A stretch of DNA of 59,124 bases, taken from positions 1 through 59,124 of the forward strand of contig CAJTVL010000023.1 in the NCBI GenBank assembly GCA_910579425.1. Reading direction: 5' to 3'. This DNA is from an uncultured Lachnospiraceae bacterium. Lineage in GTDB: Bacteria > Bacillota > Clostridia > Lachnospirales > Lachnospiraceae. The notes below the pieces were generated by a model. That model searched no databases and was not told the origin of the DNA. It was given only the letters and a program-made list of their open reading frames with translations. Below are positions 51,583 through 59,124 of this stretch, in pieces. Both the position numbers and the translations under genes were made by a program. Position 1 is the first letter of the stretch; each line of letters begins with the position of its first letter.

Positions 51583-51604
51583 CACACACCCGCGCGGGTG
51601 TGTG
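51583..51604. repeat. 22-bp perfect palindrome upstream of the BceR-like gene
   Basis: CACACACCCGCGCGGGTGTGTG is fully self-complementary, 55 bases ahead of the response-regulator start. No T-tract follows, so it is more likely an operator or a 5' leader hairpin than a terminator. Confidence 0.75.
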
Positions 51605-51658
51605 GGGAGATAATAAAGTTAGCATCTGTCACGAAATACCGGAAAGGAACAACCGAAA

Positions 51659-52339
51659 ATGACCTACGACTGTCTGATCATAGACGATGAAAAAATGCTG
51701 GCGCAGAGTACGGCGGAATATTTCAATCTCTTTGGGGTGAATACTGCGCTTGCCTACAGCGCTTCGGACTGCAGGGATTTTTTCAGGGAAAATACGGCAA
51801 GGTTGCTTTTGCTGGATATTAATCTCGGGGACGGCAGCGGCTTTTCGCTGTGCAGGGAACTGAGAAAAACCACGGAAATTCCCATTCTGTTTATCTCGGC
51901 GCGAACCAGCGACGACGACAAAATCATTGCCCTCAGTATCGGCGGCGATGACTATATCCAAAAGCCCTATTCCCTCGGCGTCCTTCTGGCAAAGGTCAAG
52001 GTGGTACTGAAACGGTATGGAAGCAGGGAGCCGCAGGGGTATGCCGACGATCATTTGACGGTGGATTTCCAAACGAGAGAGGTTTTTGTGGACGAGAGGC
52101 CTGTAAAGCTGACTTCTCTTGAATTTCGGCTGCTGTCCTGCCTGATTCAAAATGAGGGGCGGGTGCTTTCCAAGCAGGAGCTTTTTGAAAAGGTGTGGGA
52201 GGATAAATTCACAGGGGACGGAACGCTGAATGTGCATATCCGCAAAATACGGGAGGCCATCGAAAAGGATCCGGGCAATCCCGCGTATATCATTACGGTT
52301 TGGGGCGACGGTTATCGGTTTACAGGGAAGAAAGCATGA
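51659..52339 (+). CDS. OmpR-family response regulator (BceR-like)
   Basis: A 226-aa regulator with receiver domain (acidic IIDDE at 7-11, phosphoacceptor Asp53 in LLLLDINLGDG, Lys in YIQKPY) and winged-helix output domain (VKLTSLEFRLLSCL and GTLNVHIRKIREA). It overlaps the kinase gene by 4 bases (ATGA). With the kinase and the ABC genes that follow it forms a peptide-sensing and detoxification module like BceRS-BceAB. A TTTAAGG array ahead of the ABC genes is its likely target. Confidence 0.93.
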   Translation: MTYDCLIIDDEKMLAQSTAEYFNLFGVNTALAYSASDCRDFFRENTARLLLLDINLGDGSGFSLCRELRKTTEIPILFISARTSDDDKIIALSIGGDDYIQKPYSLGVLLAKVKVVLKRYGSREPQGYADDHLTVDFQTREVFVDERPVKLTSLEFRLLSCLIQNEGRVLSKQELFEKVWEDKFTGDGTLNVHIRKIREAIEKDPGNPAYIITVWGDGYRFTGKKA

Positions 52340-53598
52340 AACAAAATTTTTTCAGAGCGTTTCTGTTCCTGTTTCTTGCGGAACTTGCGGCTCTTGCATG
52401 GCTTGCGCTTTCCCGGGAAGAAAGGGCGCAGGAGCGGGTGGCGGTCAATGAAATAGTAAAAACAGTGCAAAAGGACTGGAACTCTCTTGAAAAGCACCGC
52501 AACCTCACCCCTCTTGACTATGTGGTGGCCGACCGGGAGGGGAGGGTTCTCTATCGAACCAGAGAAGGACTGAGTGAGACCATAAACGACGCAATTCGCC
52601 ACAAGGATACGATTCTGGACATTGAAATTGACGGTACGGCTGTGGGCAAAATCATTATATACAACGACGATATCCGGGTTTTCCGCCGGGAAAAGCAGGT
52701 TGCCATACTGGCTGTCCTGGCACTGATGCTCCTGCAGGGCGGAATCTGTGCGGGGTACTTTTTCTATTTGCAGCGCGTGATTGTAAGGCCCTTTGGCAGG
52801 ATGAAGGATTTTGCGGAGCGCATCGCGGGGGGCAATCTGGATCTTCCGTTGGAAATGGATCGGCAAAATCTCTTCGGGGCGTTTACCGAAAGCTTTGATC
52901 TAATGCGCTCTGAACTGAAAAAGGCAAGGATCGCCGAGGCAAAGGCGAATGAGAGCAAAAAGGAACTGGTGGCAAAGCTTTCTCATGACATCAAAACGCC
53001 GGTGGCAAGCATCAAGGCGGCCTCAGAGGTGGGCGCGGCTCTTTCGGCCACGGAAAAAGACAGGGAGAATTACGAGCAGATCATCCAAAAAGCAGATCAG
53101 ATCAATACCCTGGTCACGAATCTGTTTTCCGCCACGCTGGAAGAACTTCATGAGCTTTCCGTAACGCCCACGGAGTTAAAAAGCGGGGAACTGCGGGAGT
53201 TGCTTGAAAGTGCCGATTACCTGCACCAGGCTGTGATACCGCCTCCTCCCGCCTGCCTGTTGTCAGCGGACAGGCTTCGGCTGCAGCAGGTATTCGATAA
53301 CCTTTTTGCCAATTCCTATAAATATGCAGGAACGAAGATAGATGTGGCGTTTTGCATGGAAGAGGGTTATCTGACGGTCAGCATCGAGGACTTTGGCGGA
53401 GGCGTGGAGGCATCGGAACTGCCGCTTTTGAAGGAGAAGTATAAGCGGGGCAGCAATGCGGGGAAGGTCGAGGGGGCCGGGCTCGGGCTGTATATTGCCG
53501 ATTATTGCATGGAGAAAATGGAGGGAGCGCTTTGGATTACAAACGGCCCTGCCGGACTGAGGGCAGACGTCCGGATCCGGCTTTGCAGCGGAAGTTAA
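52336..53598 (+). CDS. Sensor histidine kinase (BceS-like)
   Basis: A 420-aa membrane kinase with helices at about 5-26 and 121-145, an extracytoplasmic region of roughly 95 residues, a HAMP domain, the phosphoacceptor box LSHDIKTPVASI (His217) and a HATPase domain ending GAGLGLYIADY. The sensor region is longer than in typical intramembrane-sensing BceS kinases. ATG 52336 overlaps the regulator stop. Confidence 0.92.
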   Translation: MKQNFFRAFLFLFLAELAALAWLALSREERAQERVAVNEIVKTVQKDWNSLEKHRNLTPLDYVVADREGRVLYRTREGLSETINDAIRHKDTILDIEIDGTAVGKIIIYNDDIRVFRREKQVAILAVLALMLLQGGICAGYFFYLQRVIVRPFGRMKDFAERIAGGNLDLPLEMDRQNLFGAFTESFDLMRSELKKARIAEAKANESKKELVAKLSHDIKTPVASIKAASEVGAALSATEKDRENYEQIIQKADQINTLVTNLFSATLEELHELSVTPTELKSGELRELLESADYLHQAVIPPPPACLLSADRLRLQQVFDNLFANSYKYAGTKIDVAFCMEEGYLTVSIEDFGGGVEASELPLLKEKYKRGSNAGKVEGAGLGLYIADYCMEKMEGALWITNGPAGLRADVRIRLCSGS

Positions 53599-53672
53599 GG
53601 GAACTTTAAGGATTTAAGGGATTTTTAAGGATTTCAAAAGGATATTTAAGGATTTTGTAAAGACAGTTAAGG
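53594..53672 (+). promoter_or_regulatory. Phased TTTAAGG repeat array upstream of the ABC transporter
   Basis: TTTAAGG or close variants begin at 53594, 53605, 53613, 53624, 53635, 53645, 53656 and 53666, mostly 10 or 11 bases apart, so they lie on one face of the helix. OmpR-type regulators bind such 11-bp direct repeats. The array begins at the end of the kinase gene and ends 46 bases before the ATPase start codon; a -10 element was not certain (AATAGAAC near 53687). Confidence 0.7.
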
Positions 53673-53717
53673 AGGAAAAAAAGAAAATAGAACGTGTAAG
53701 AAAGGAGTGTACTTCAT

Positions 53718-54476
53718 ATGAGAGAAACTTTATTAAAGACCGAAAAGTTAAGCAAATCCTTTTCCAATGGCGGAGCCATGCAGCACGTTCTGAAAAATAT
53801 CGATCTGGAACTGTATCAGGGCGACTTTACCGTCATCATGGGGGCAAGCGGAGCTGGAAAGTCCACGCTCTTGTACGCCCTGTCGGGAATGGATACGCCC
53901 ACCCTGGGGACCATTACCTTTGGGGATCAGGTGATTTCCGATTTGAACTCCGACGGGCTTGCGGTGTTTCGGCGCCGCCACTGCGGGTTTGTTTTCCAGC
54001 AGATTTATCTGATCGACGGCATGAGCGTCATGGATAATGTGCTTTCCGCCGGGCTTCTCGTAAGCAAAGATAAAAACGCGCTTCTGGCGCGGGCAAAGGA
54101 GCTGTTCCAGGCGGTGGACATTCCAGAGGAAACCCAAAGAAAGTTCCCGGCACAGCTCTCGGGCGGGGAAGCCCAGCGGGTGGGAATCGTCCGGGCGCTG
54201 ATCAATCTGCCGGAAATCCTTTTTGCCGACGAGCCTACGGGGGCGCTCAACAGTAAGACGGGGCTGGATGTGCTCGACACCCTTACCCGGTTTAACGAAC
54301 AGGGCCAAAGCGTGGTGATGGTCACCCACGATATGCGCTCCGCCCGCAGGGGCAACCGTATTCTTTATTTAAAGGACGGCGTGATTCTGGGAGAGTGCAA
54401 TCTGGGAATTTATGTTCCCGGCGATGCCAAAAGGCATGAAAGGCTTTCCGGCTTTTTACAGGAAATGGGGTGGTAG
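53718..54476 (+). CDS. ABC transporter ATPase (BceA/LolD-like)
   Basis: A 252-aa ATPase of the MacB/LolD/BceA group. Walker A GASGAGKST, signature LSGGEAQRVGIVRAL, Walker B EILFADEPTGALNS and the H-loop VTHD are present. ATG 53718 follows AAAGGAG. It pairs with the FtsX-type permease whose gene starts 1 base after its stop, and is preceded by the repeat array and the two-component genes. Confidence 0.95.
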   Translation: MRETLLKTEKLSKSFSNGGAMQHVLKNIDLELYQGDFTVIMGASGAGKSTLLYALSGMDTPTLGTITFGDQVISDLNSDGLAVFRRRHCGFVFQQIYLIDGMSVMDNVLSAGLLVSKDKNALLARAKELFQAVDIPEETQRKFPAQLSGGEAQRVGIVRALINLPEILFADEPTGALNSKTGLDVLDTLTRFNEQGQSVVMVTHDMRSARRGNRILYLKDGVILGECNLGIYVPGDAKRHERLSGFLQEMGW

Positions 54477-54477
54477 T

Positions 54478-56817
54478 ATGAGAAAAAGCATATTGATTGC
54501 CCGTTCCAATATCCGAAAAGCCAAAGGCCAGACGGCCTCCATTTTTGTCCTGATCCTGCTGGCCGCCCTTATGCTCAATCTCTGGCTCATGCTTTCCATG
54601 GACTACAAGGCCAACTTTGACAGATACCATGATAAATTCCATGACGGGCATGTCACCCTGTCGGCGGACGGGGGCAACGGGGAGCTGGAAAGCTTTCTGA
54701 CCAGGACGCTGGATGAGAATGACCGCGTGGAGGAATACACTTTAGAGTCCTGTATGCACATGGTCGGCAGCTTTCCTTATAACGGCGGAGATATCAACAG
54801 TTGGTTTGTGATTCTGGAAAAGCAGGCAGCCCTCAGCCGCCCCATCGGCAAAATAGAAATCCTGGAGGAGGGGTCACTTACAAGCGGCGTCTATCTGCCG
54901 CTGCTCTACAAATCAGATGAGATTGCGGTAGGCAAGACCGTTGAGATCAACATCGGGAGCCATAAAGAAACCTATACTGTCTGCGGTTTTTTTAACAGCA
55001 TCATGATGGGTTCCCATAACTGTGTCATGATGGAAATGGTGCTGAGCGGGGATAAGTATGCAGAGCTGGCAGATAAGGGCTATGTGCCCCGGGCCGCGCT
55101 GTGCTCGGTGCGGCTTAATGACAGGTCGGAAAACCTAAATTTTGAGGCGGAACTCAAAAGCCGGGTTTCAGAGCAGTACCCTAATATCACCATGATGAGC
55201 AACTGCTACAATATCGTTTCCCAGTCACGTTATATTTCGCAGATGATCTGCTGCGGGATTCTCAGTGCCATGGCTTTTTTCGTACTTTTGATCGCGCTTG
55301 TGGTTATCGTCTCAAATATCATGAATTATATCCAGGTGAGCATGAAAAATCTCGGCGTGCTCAAGGCCGAGGGCTATACCTCGGGCCAGTTGATCCGCGC
55401 TTTATTGTTTCAGTTTTTGAGCCAGACCTTTCTGGCCGCCGTGGCTGGCATGGGGCTTTCTTACCTTTTGTTCCCCACCGTCAACGCCATGATGATCACA
55501 CAGACAGGCATTCCTTACGCCATGTGCTTTTTGCCGCTGCCCTTTTTCCTTTCCCTTGGAGCTCTGTCCCTGGCCGTCTGTCTTTCCGTATGGCTTGCTG
55601 CACGCAAAATCAGGAAAATAGAGCCGATCGCCGCTCTTCGCAGCGGCATCCCGACACACAATTTCAAGCGCAATCACATGCCCCTTGAAAAGACAAAGGC
55701 GCCCCTGCACCTTGCCCTTGCGCTGAAAACCATGCTTTCCGGGGTGAAGCACAATCTTACGGTCTGCATTACCATGCTTGTGCTTTCCCTTGTGGTGGTA
55801 TTTTCCGGCCTGATGAGAGAAAATATGATTGTGGATATGACGCCCTTTTTGAATCTGATTGTGGGCGAGACTGCGGATAGCTGCATCAGCGTACAGGCCG
55901 ATGCCGAGAAGGAGTTTTTAGCCCAAATGCAGAAGGATAGCAGGGTGGAAAAGGCCTATCTGTATCACTCGCTGAACGTCTCCCATACGGGCGGCGCGGA
56001 ACTGATGGCAACCCTCTGCGGAGATTTCTCTGAGGTGAACAATCAAACTATCGTGTATGAGGGAAGGGCTCCGAAATACGACAACGAAATCGCAGTCGCC
56101 GGAAAATACGCAAAAGAAGAGGGATTTGAGATCGGCGATGAAATCGGGATCACCGCAAACGGCAATCAGGAAATCTACCTGATCTGCGGCTTTACCCAGA
56201 TTTCCAACAATCTTGGCAGGGACTGCCTGTTCACACGGGAAGGGTATGAGCGGTTAGGAGCACTCACCCATACGAACTACTATATCAACCTTGTGAACGG
56301 AACCGATATTGACGCATTCAACCTGGAAATCAAGGAAAAATTTGGCGACAGGGTTTATTCCACCATAAACATCCGTACCACGATAGAGGGCACTGCGGGC
56401 GTTTATGTTTCGCTGATGAAGATGATCGTAATTGCAATCCTTGTGTTCTCAGCCGTGATTATCGCCTTTGTGCTGTATCTGCTGGTGCGCACCATGCTCA
56501 ACAACAAGCAGCGCGATTACGGCATCCTGAAAGCCCTTGGCTACACCACGGGAGAACTTATCCTGCAGACCGCATTGTCCTTTATGCCCACCACCATTTT
56601 ATCCGCCGCAGTGGGACTGAGTGTGTGCAGCCTGATCATCAGGCCGCTGACCGCACTGTTTTTAAGCGGAATCGGGATTGTAAAATGCACTTTCACGGTT
56701 CCTGTGGGCTTTATCGCGGCGGCCGGGGTGGTGCTGGTGTTATTCACCTTTGGGATGGCGTGCCTGTTGTCCGTGAAGATCAGGAGGATTACGCCGAAGG
56801 CGCTGCTGACAGAATAA
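54478..56817 (+). CDS. FtsX-family ABC transporter permease (BceB/MacB-like)
   Basis: A 779-aa permease with two FtsX domains. An N-terminal helix (about 19-40) is followed by a large external domain of about 200 residues, then three helices (ICCGILSAMAFFVLLIALVVIV onward), an internal repeat after residue 400 with a second external domain and three C-terminal helices. This differs from the ten-helix BceB layout and is more like two MacB/FtsX units joined in tandem. Role: antimicrobial peptide resistance or lipid/lipoprotein handling. ATG 54478 is preferred to the in-frame ATG at 54412. Confidence 0.9.
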   Translation: MRKSILIARSNIRKAKGQTASIFVLILLAALMLNLWLMLSMDYKANFDRYHDKFHDGHVTLSADGGNGELESFLTRTLDENDRVEEYTLESCMHMVGSFPYNGGDINSWFVILEKQAALSRPIGKIEILEEGSLTSGVYLPLLYKSDEIAVGKTVEINIGSHKETYTVCGFFNSIMMGSHNCVMMEMVLSGDKYAELADKGYVPRAALCSVRLNDRSENLNFEAELKSRVSEQYPNITMMSNCYNIVSQSRYISQMICCGILSAMAFFVLLIALVVIVSNIMNYIQVSMKNLGVLKAEGYTSGQLIRALLFQFLSQTFLAAVAGMGLSYLLFPTVNAMMITQTGIPYAMCFLPLPFFLSLGALSLAVCLSVWLAARKIRKIEPIAALRSGIPTHNFKRNHMPLEKTKAPLHLALALKTMLSGVKHNLTVCITMLVLSLVVVFSGLMRENMIVDMTPFLNLIVGETADSCISVQADAEKEFLAQMQKDSRVEKAYLYHSLNVSHTGGAELMATLCGDFSEVNNQTIVYEGRAPKYDNEIAVAGKYAKEEGFEIGDEIGITANGNQEIYLICGFTQISNNLGRDCLFTREGYERLGALTHTNYYINLVNGTDIDAFNLEIKEKFGDRVYSTINIRTTIEGTAGVYVSLMKMIVIAILVFSAVIIAFVLYLLVRTMLNNKQRDYGILKALGYTTGELILQTALSFMPTTILSAAVGLSVCSLIIRPLTALFLSGIGIVKCTFTVPVGFIAAAGVVLVLFTFGMACLLSVKIRRITPKALLTE

Positions 56818-56886
56818 GGAACGGACGGCTATTGCATTTTGATGACAGGAAAGGGCGGATTTCCCGGCAGAGCCCTGATAATCGAA

Positions 56887-56915
56887 TAGACTTTGCATCT
56901 GAGTTGTGGTACACT
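56887..56915 (+). promoter_or_regulatory. Promoter of the intact small-protein gene
   Basis: TAGACT (56887-56892), 17 bases, TACACT (56910-56915). GAGTTG in the spacer pairs with CAACTC at about 56942-56947, and GGGTTT/AAACCC lie inside, so the early transcript can fold into a hairpin. Confidence 0.65.
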
Positions 56916-56966
56916 GGGTTTGTAACAATAAACCCATCATCGCAACTCAGAAAGCGGGGTGATCCT

Positions 56967-57158
56967 ATGCCATCTGGTATTGAGGTAACGAAACAGGCGC
57001 TTGAGGATTTTGCAAAAGTGCAAAGGCGTATGCTGCTTGCAAAAGAAGAAAATGCCATAAAAACATATGCTGATCTTAAAAAAGAATATCACACATTAAA
57101 AGCATTATTGAATGTTTCCGGCGTAAATCTCACAGAGATAGACGAGATCAAAGAGTAG
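56967..57158 (+). CDS. Small protein of unknown function, copy 2 (intact)
   Basis: A 63-aa soluble, helical, highly charged protein: MPSGIEVTKQALEDF, then KVQRRMLLAKEENAIKTY and the end NLTEIDEIKE. It has no cysteine, signal peptide or membrane segment. ATG 56967 follows CGGGGTGAT. Its paralogue at 49985 carries a stop codon, so this is the surviving copy. The two share promoter layout as well. A second, frameshifted small gene follows, so they may once have formed a two-gene unit such as a toxin-antitoxin pair, but there is no direct evidence for that. Confidence 0.72.
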   Translation: MPSGIEVTKQALEDFAKVQRRMLLAKEENAIKTYADLKKEYHTLKALLNVSGVNLTEIDEIKE

Positions 57159-57217
57159 CAATCGCAAAGCAGTGCAGACGGTGATCAGATAGCAATCTTG
57201 TCCAGAAAGGAGCCGCC

Positions 57218-57387
57218 ATGAATACAACAGCCAGGCTGAAAGACGTAAGCGGCAGTGATTACAGGACGGCCTGGAACACATCCTGAAATATGGCATTGCC
57301 TGTAACAGGAAAGATTGCAGGGTATTGATGGAAAGAGGAACAGAATCAAAGAAAGGACAGGGCTATGACTATGAATCAAGTATATGA
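57218..57387 (+). pseudogene. Small gene with an apparent 1-base frameshift
   Basis: ATG 57218 follows AAAGGAGCC at good spacing and reads NTTARLKDVSGSDYRTA, then stops at 57284 after 22 codons. One base further in frame, from about 57268, a protein-like frame runs LEHILKYGIACNRKDCRVLMERG to a stop at 57387. A missing C in GGCC near 57268 would join the two into one protein of about 56 residues. It is either a broken gene or a sequencing error. The 3' end overlaps the pnp start. Function unknown. Confidence 0.55.
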
Positions 57388-58192
57388 GAAGGTTTTGAAA
57401 TGCTACGAAAGCATTAAAGAAAGGATTCCCTTTCAGCCCAGGGTGGCGCTGGTTTTGGGCTCCGGGCTGGGGAATTATGCGGACAGCATGGATGTGAGGG
57501 GAGAAATCGGGTATGATGAAATTCAGGATTTCCCCGTATCGACGGTTCCGGGACATGAGGGCAAGTTTATCTTCGGTTATGTAAAGGATGTGCCGGTGGT
57601 ATGCATGAAGGGAAGGGTTCATTACTATGAGGGCTATCCGATCACGGATGTGGTGCTTCCGGCAAGGCTGATGAAACTGATGGGGGCTGAAATTCTGTTT
57701 CTGACCAACGCCTCCGGCGGCATCAACCCTTCCTTTACGGCAGGAAGCTTTATGCTGATTCAGGATCATATTTCCTGCTTTGCCCCGAATCCCCTGATCG
57801 GCGCCAATATCGAGGAGTTCGGATGCCGCTTTCCCGACATGAGCAAGGTCTATGATCCGCAGCTTCAGGAAGTGATCCGCGCTAAGGCGGAGGAATGCAA
57901 TATTCCTCTGAAAGAGGGAATCTATGTGCAGTTGACGGGCCCTTCCTTTGAATCTCCTGCGGAAATCAGGATGCTGCGCACACTGGGGGCGGATGCCGTG
58001 GGAATGAGCACGGTGGTGGAGGCCATTGCGGCCAATCATATGGGCATGAGAATCTGCGGTATTTCCTGTGTGGCCAATCTGGCGGCGGGTATGACGGACA
58101 ATCCGCTGACCCATGAGGAGGTACAGGCGGCTTCCAATCAGGCCGCACCTTTGTTCCGGCAGTTGGTGACAGAATCAATCGGCGCTTTTTAA
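57365..58192 (+). CDS. punA: Purine nucleoside phosphorylase
   Basis: A 275-aa trimeric-type PNP that cleaves inosine and guanosine to base and ribose-1-phosphate. Motifs include LVLGSGLGNYAD, GRVHYYEGYP (phosphate site), FLTNASGGINPSF and TGPSFESPAEIRML, with the base-contacting VGMSTVVEAIAANHMGM. ATG 57365 follows AAAGGACAGG; ATG 57371 is an alternative. It heads a salvage operon with cdd and an amidohydrolase. Confidence 0.96.
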   Translation: MTMNQVYEKVLKCYESIKERIPFQPRVALVLGSGLGNYADSMDVRGEIGYDEIQDFPVSTVPGHEGKFIFGYVKDVPVVCMKGRVHYYEGYPITDVVLPARLMKLMGAEILFLTNASGGINPSFTAGSFMLIQDHISCFAPNPLIGANIEEFGCRFPDMSKVYDPQLQEVIRAKAEECNIPLKEGIYVQLTGPSFESPAEIRMLRTLGADAVGMSTVVEAIAANHMGMRICGISCVANLAAGMTDNPLTHEEVQAASNQAAPLFRQLVTESIGAF

Positions 58193-58229
58193 GGAAAAAT
58201 AAGCGCTGCTATAGGAAAGGAATTGAAGG

Positions 58230-58667
58230 ATGGATAAGGAAATCATGGAGGATATTCCTGTAAAGGAGCTGATCCGTTCGGCAGCGGAGGCCAGAAAAAA
58301 GGCCTACGCGCCTTATTCCGGTTATATGGTGGGCGCGGCGGTGCTCACCAGGGAGCTTAGAATCTATACGGGCTGTAATATTGAAAACGCCTCTTACGGC
58401 GGCACAATCTGTGCGGAGAGAACTGCGGTGTGCAAGGCAGTCAGTGAAGGACGGCGGGGGTTTAAGGCGATTGCAATTGTGGGAAGCCCCAAAGGGGATG
58501 CGCTCACCCAGTACGCTTTTCCCTGCGGTATCTGCCGCCAGGTACTGCGGGAGTTTTCCGATCCGGATACCATGCTTGTCATTGTGGCAAGGGGAGAAGA
58601 GGACTATAAGCTCTACCGGCTGAGCGAGCTGCTTCCGGAGAGCTTCGGGCCGGATAATCTTCAGTAA
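58230..58667 (+). CDS. cdd: Cytidine deaminase
   Basis: A 145-aa zinc enzyme that deaminates cytidine and deoxycytidine. The zinc and catalytic residues are in GCNIENASYGGTICAERTA (Cys and Glu) and PCGICRQVL (two Cys). The length is typical for the tetrameric form. It lies 37 bases after punA and shares the nucleoside-salvage theme. Confidence 0.96.
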   Translation: MDKEIMEDIPVKELIRSAAEARKKAYAPYSGYMVGAAVLTRELRIYTGCNIENASYGGTICAERTAVCKAVSEGRRGFKAIAIVGSPKGDALTQYAFPCGICRQVLREFSDPDTMLVIVARGEEDYKLYRLSELLPESFGPDNLQ

Positions 58668-58706
58668 AAACAGCGCAGAAGGCAGCGCGGAAACGGAGCA
58701 AATTAA

Positions 58707-59124
58707 ATGAATATACGACTCTACAACGCCCGGATTTTAACCATGGAAGAAAACCGGGATATTTTTCAGGGAGAAATACACATACAAAATGAAAAAATTC
58801 TCTATGTGGGAGCGGGAGCCGGGTTAAAGGAGGCAGAGGACGGAAGTTTTGGTGATCCTGTCAAATGGGACAGGGAGATCGACTGTCAGGGCAATTTGCT
58901 GATGCCGGGCTTCAAGGACGCACACACCCATTCCGGAATGACGCTCCTGCGCTCCTACGCGGATGATCTGCCCCTGGATGAATGGCTGAACCATAAGATT
59001 TTTCCTGTGGAAGCCAAAATGAGCGGGGAGGATATTTATGAGCTGTCCAGGCTGGCTGTGCTGGAATATCTGACCAGCGGGATTACAGCGGTTTTTGATA
59101 TGTATCTGACGCCGGAAACCATTG
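58707..59124 (+). CDS. Amidohydrolase, MtaD/SAH deaminase-like (partial)
   Basis: The gene runs off the right edge; 139 codons are visible. The zinc-site motif is LMPGFKDAHTHSGM, followed by LLRSYADDLPLDEWLN, typical of the 5'-methylthioadenosine/S-adenosylhomocysteine deaminase and chlorohydrolase group. The remaining metal ligands lie beyond the window. ATG 58707 follows AACGGAG. Its place after punA and cdd supports a role in nucleoside or adenosine-derivative salvage. Confidence 0.85.
   Translation, partial: MNIRLYNARILTMEENRDIFQGEIHIQNEKILYVGAGAGLKEAEDGSFGDPVKWDREIDCQGNLLMPGFKDAHTHSGMTLLRSYADDLPLDEWLNHKIFPVEAKMSGEDIYELSRLAVLEYLTSGITAVFDMYLTPETI

Noticed and set aside
51348..51662. Open frames on both strands across the tRNA-Thr, with TRTPDLLITNQ on one strand and VAQLVEQLIRNQQVRG on the other
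   Set aside because: These are the well-known artefacts of translating a tRNA gene.
56625..56966. N-terminal extension of the 63-aa protein
   Set aside because: The frame upstream overlaps the permease gene, reads as His/Arg-rich nonsense, and the promoter and ribosome site lie inside it.
1..59124. CRISPR array, insertion sequence, prophage or integrase
   Set aside because: No regularly spaced repeats, transposase-like proteins or phage structural genes were seen in any frame.

Overview
The window is about 59 kb of chromosome from a spore-forming, low-to-mid GC Clostridia, most likely Lachnospiraceae. The main indicators are spoIVA, SD sequences of the AGGAGG type, sigma-A promoters with 17-bp spacers, the rbgA-rnhB-ylqG-ylqH gene order shared with Bacillus, a CD1871A-type small CXXC protein, and a GH112 phosphorylase with its own ABC importer. 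No phage, insertion sequence or CRISPR array was seen. Most of the window is ordinary housekeeping sequence with short intergenic gaps.

Layout. 1-5.8 kb: two signal peptidases flanking the ribosome-assembly GTPase rbgA, then rnhB, a FliK-like and an FlhB-tail-like gene without a flagellum, yraN and pgeF. 5.9-9.3 kb: a two-component system with a very large sensor. 9.3-12 kb: prs, divergent from a DUF512 radical-SAM gene. 12-19.3 kb: der, plsY, gpsA, a MoxR/VWA pair, tyrS and a YgjP-like metallopeptidase. 19.4-21 kb: spoIVA. 21.1-22.8 kb: a TlpA lipoprotein, CD1871A-like protein and polyferredoxin redox module, convergent with and overlapping an EamA transporter. 23.7-28.9 kb: a lactonase-like propeller, aroC, a VanY-like peptidase, tgt and yajC. 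29-36.5 kb: leuB, a GT-C-type membrane glycosyltransferase, ilvD, ilvB and an L,D-transpeptidase. 36.5-38.8 kb: serC-serA.

38.9-45.9 kb is a catabolic locus: an AraC regulator divergent from a solute-binding lipoprotein, two permeases, a 59-aa membrane protein and a GH112 beta-1,3-galactosyl-N-acetylhexosamine phosphorylase. It probably imports and phosphorolyses galacto-N-biose or lacto-N-biose from mucin or milk glycans. A 12-bp direct repeat with 21-bp spacing next to the transporter -35 is a likely AraC operator. 46.5-49.9 kb: glgB with an unusual coiled-coil tail, then mscS. 49.9-51.4 kb is a patch of decaying genes ending in tRNA-Thr(CGT). 51.6-56.8 kb is a BceRS/BceAB-like module whose transporter promoter carries a helically phased TTTAAGG array. 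56.9-59.1 kb: a small-protein locus (paralogue of a broken copy at 49.98 kb), then pnp, cdd and an amidohydrolase for nucleoside salvage.

Two small repeat families stand out. One is a GCCGCC hairpin joined at fixed spacing to ATGGAGG and the start codon of three unrelated genes. The other is a hairpin placed just after the stop codon of two unrelated genes. No wholly new multi-gene system could be proven; the best candidates are the RBS-hairpin family, the phased array, the FliK/FlhB-tail pair and the duplicated small-protein locus.
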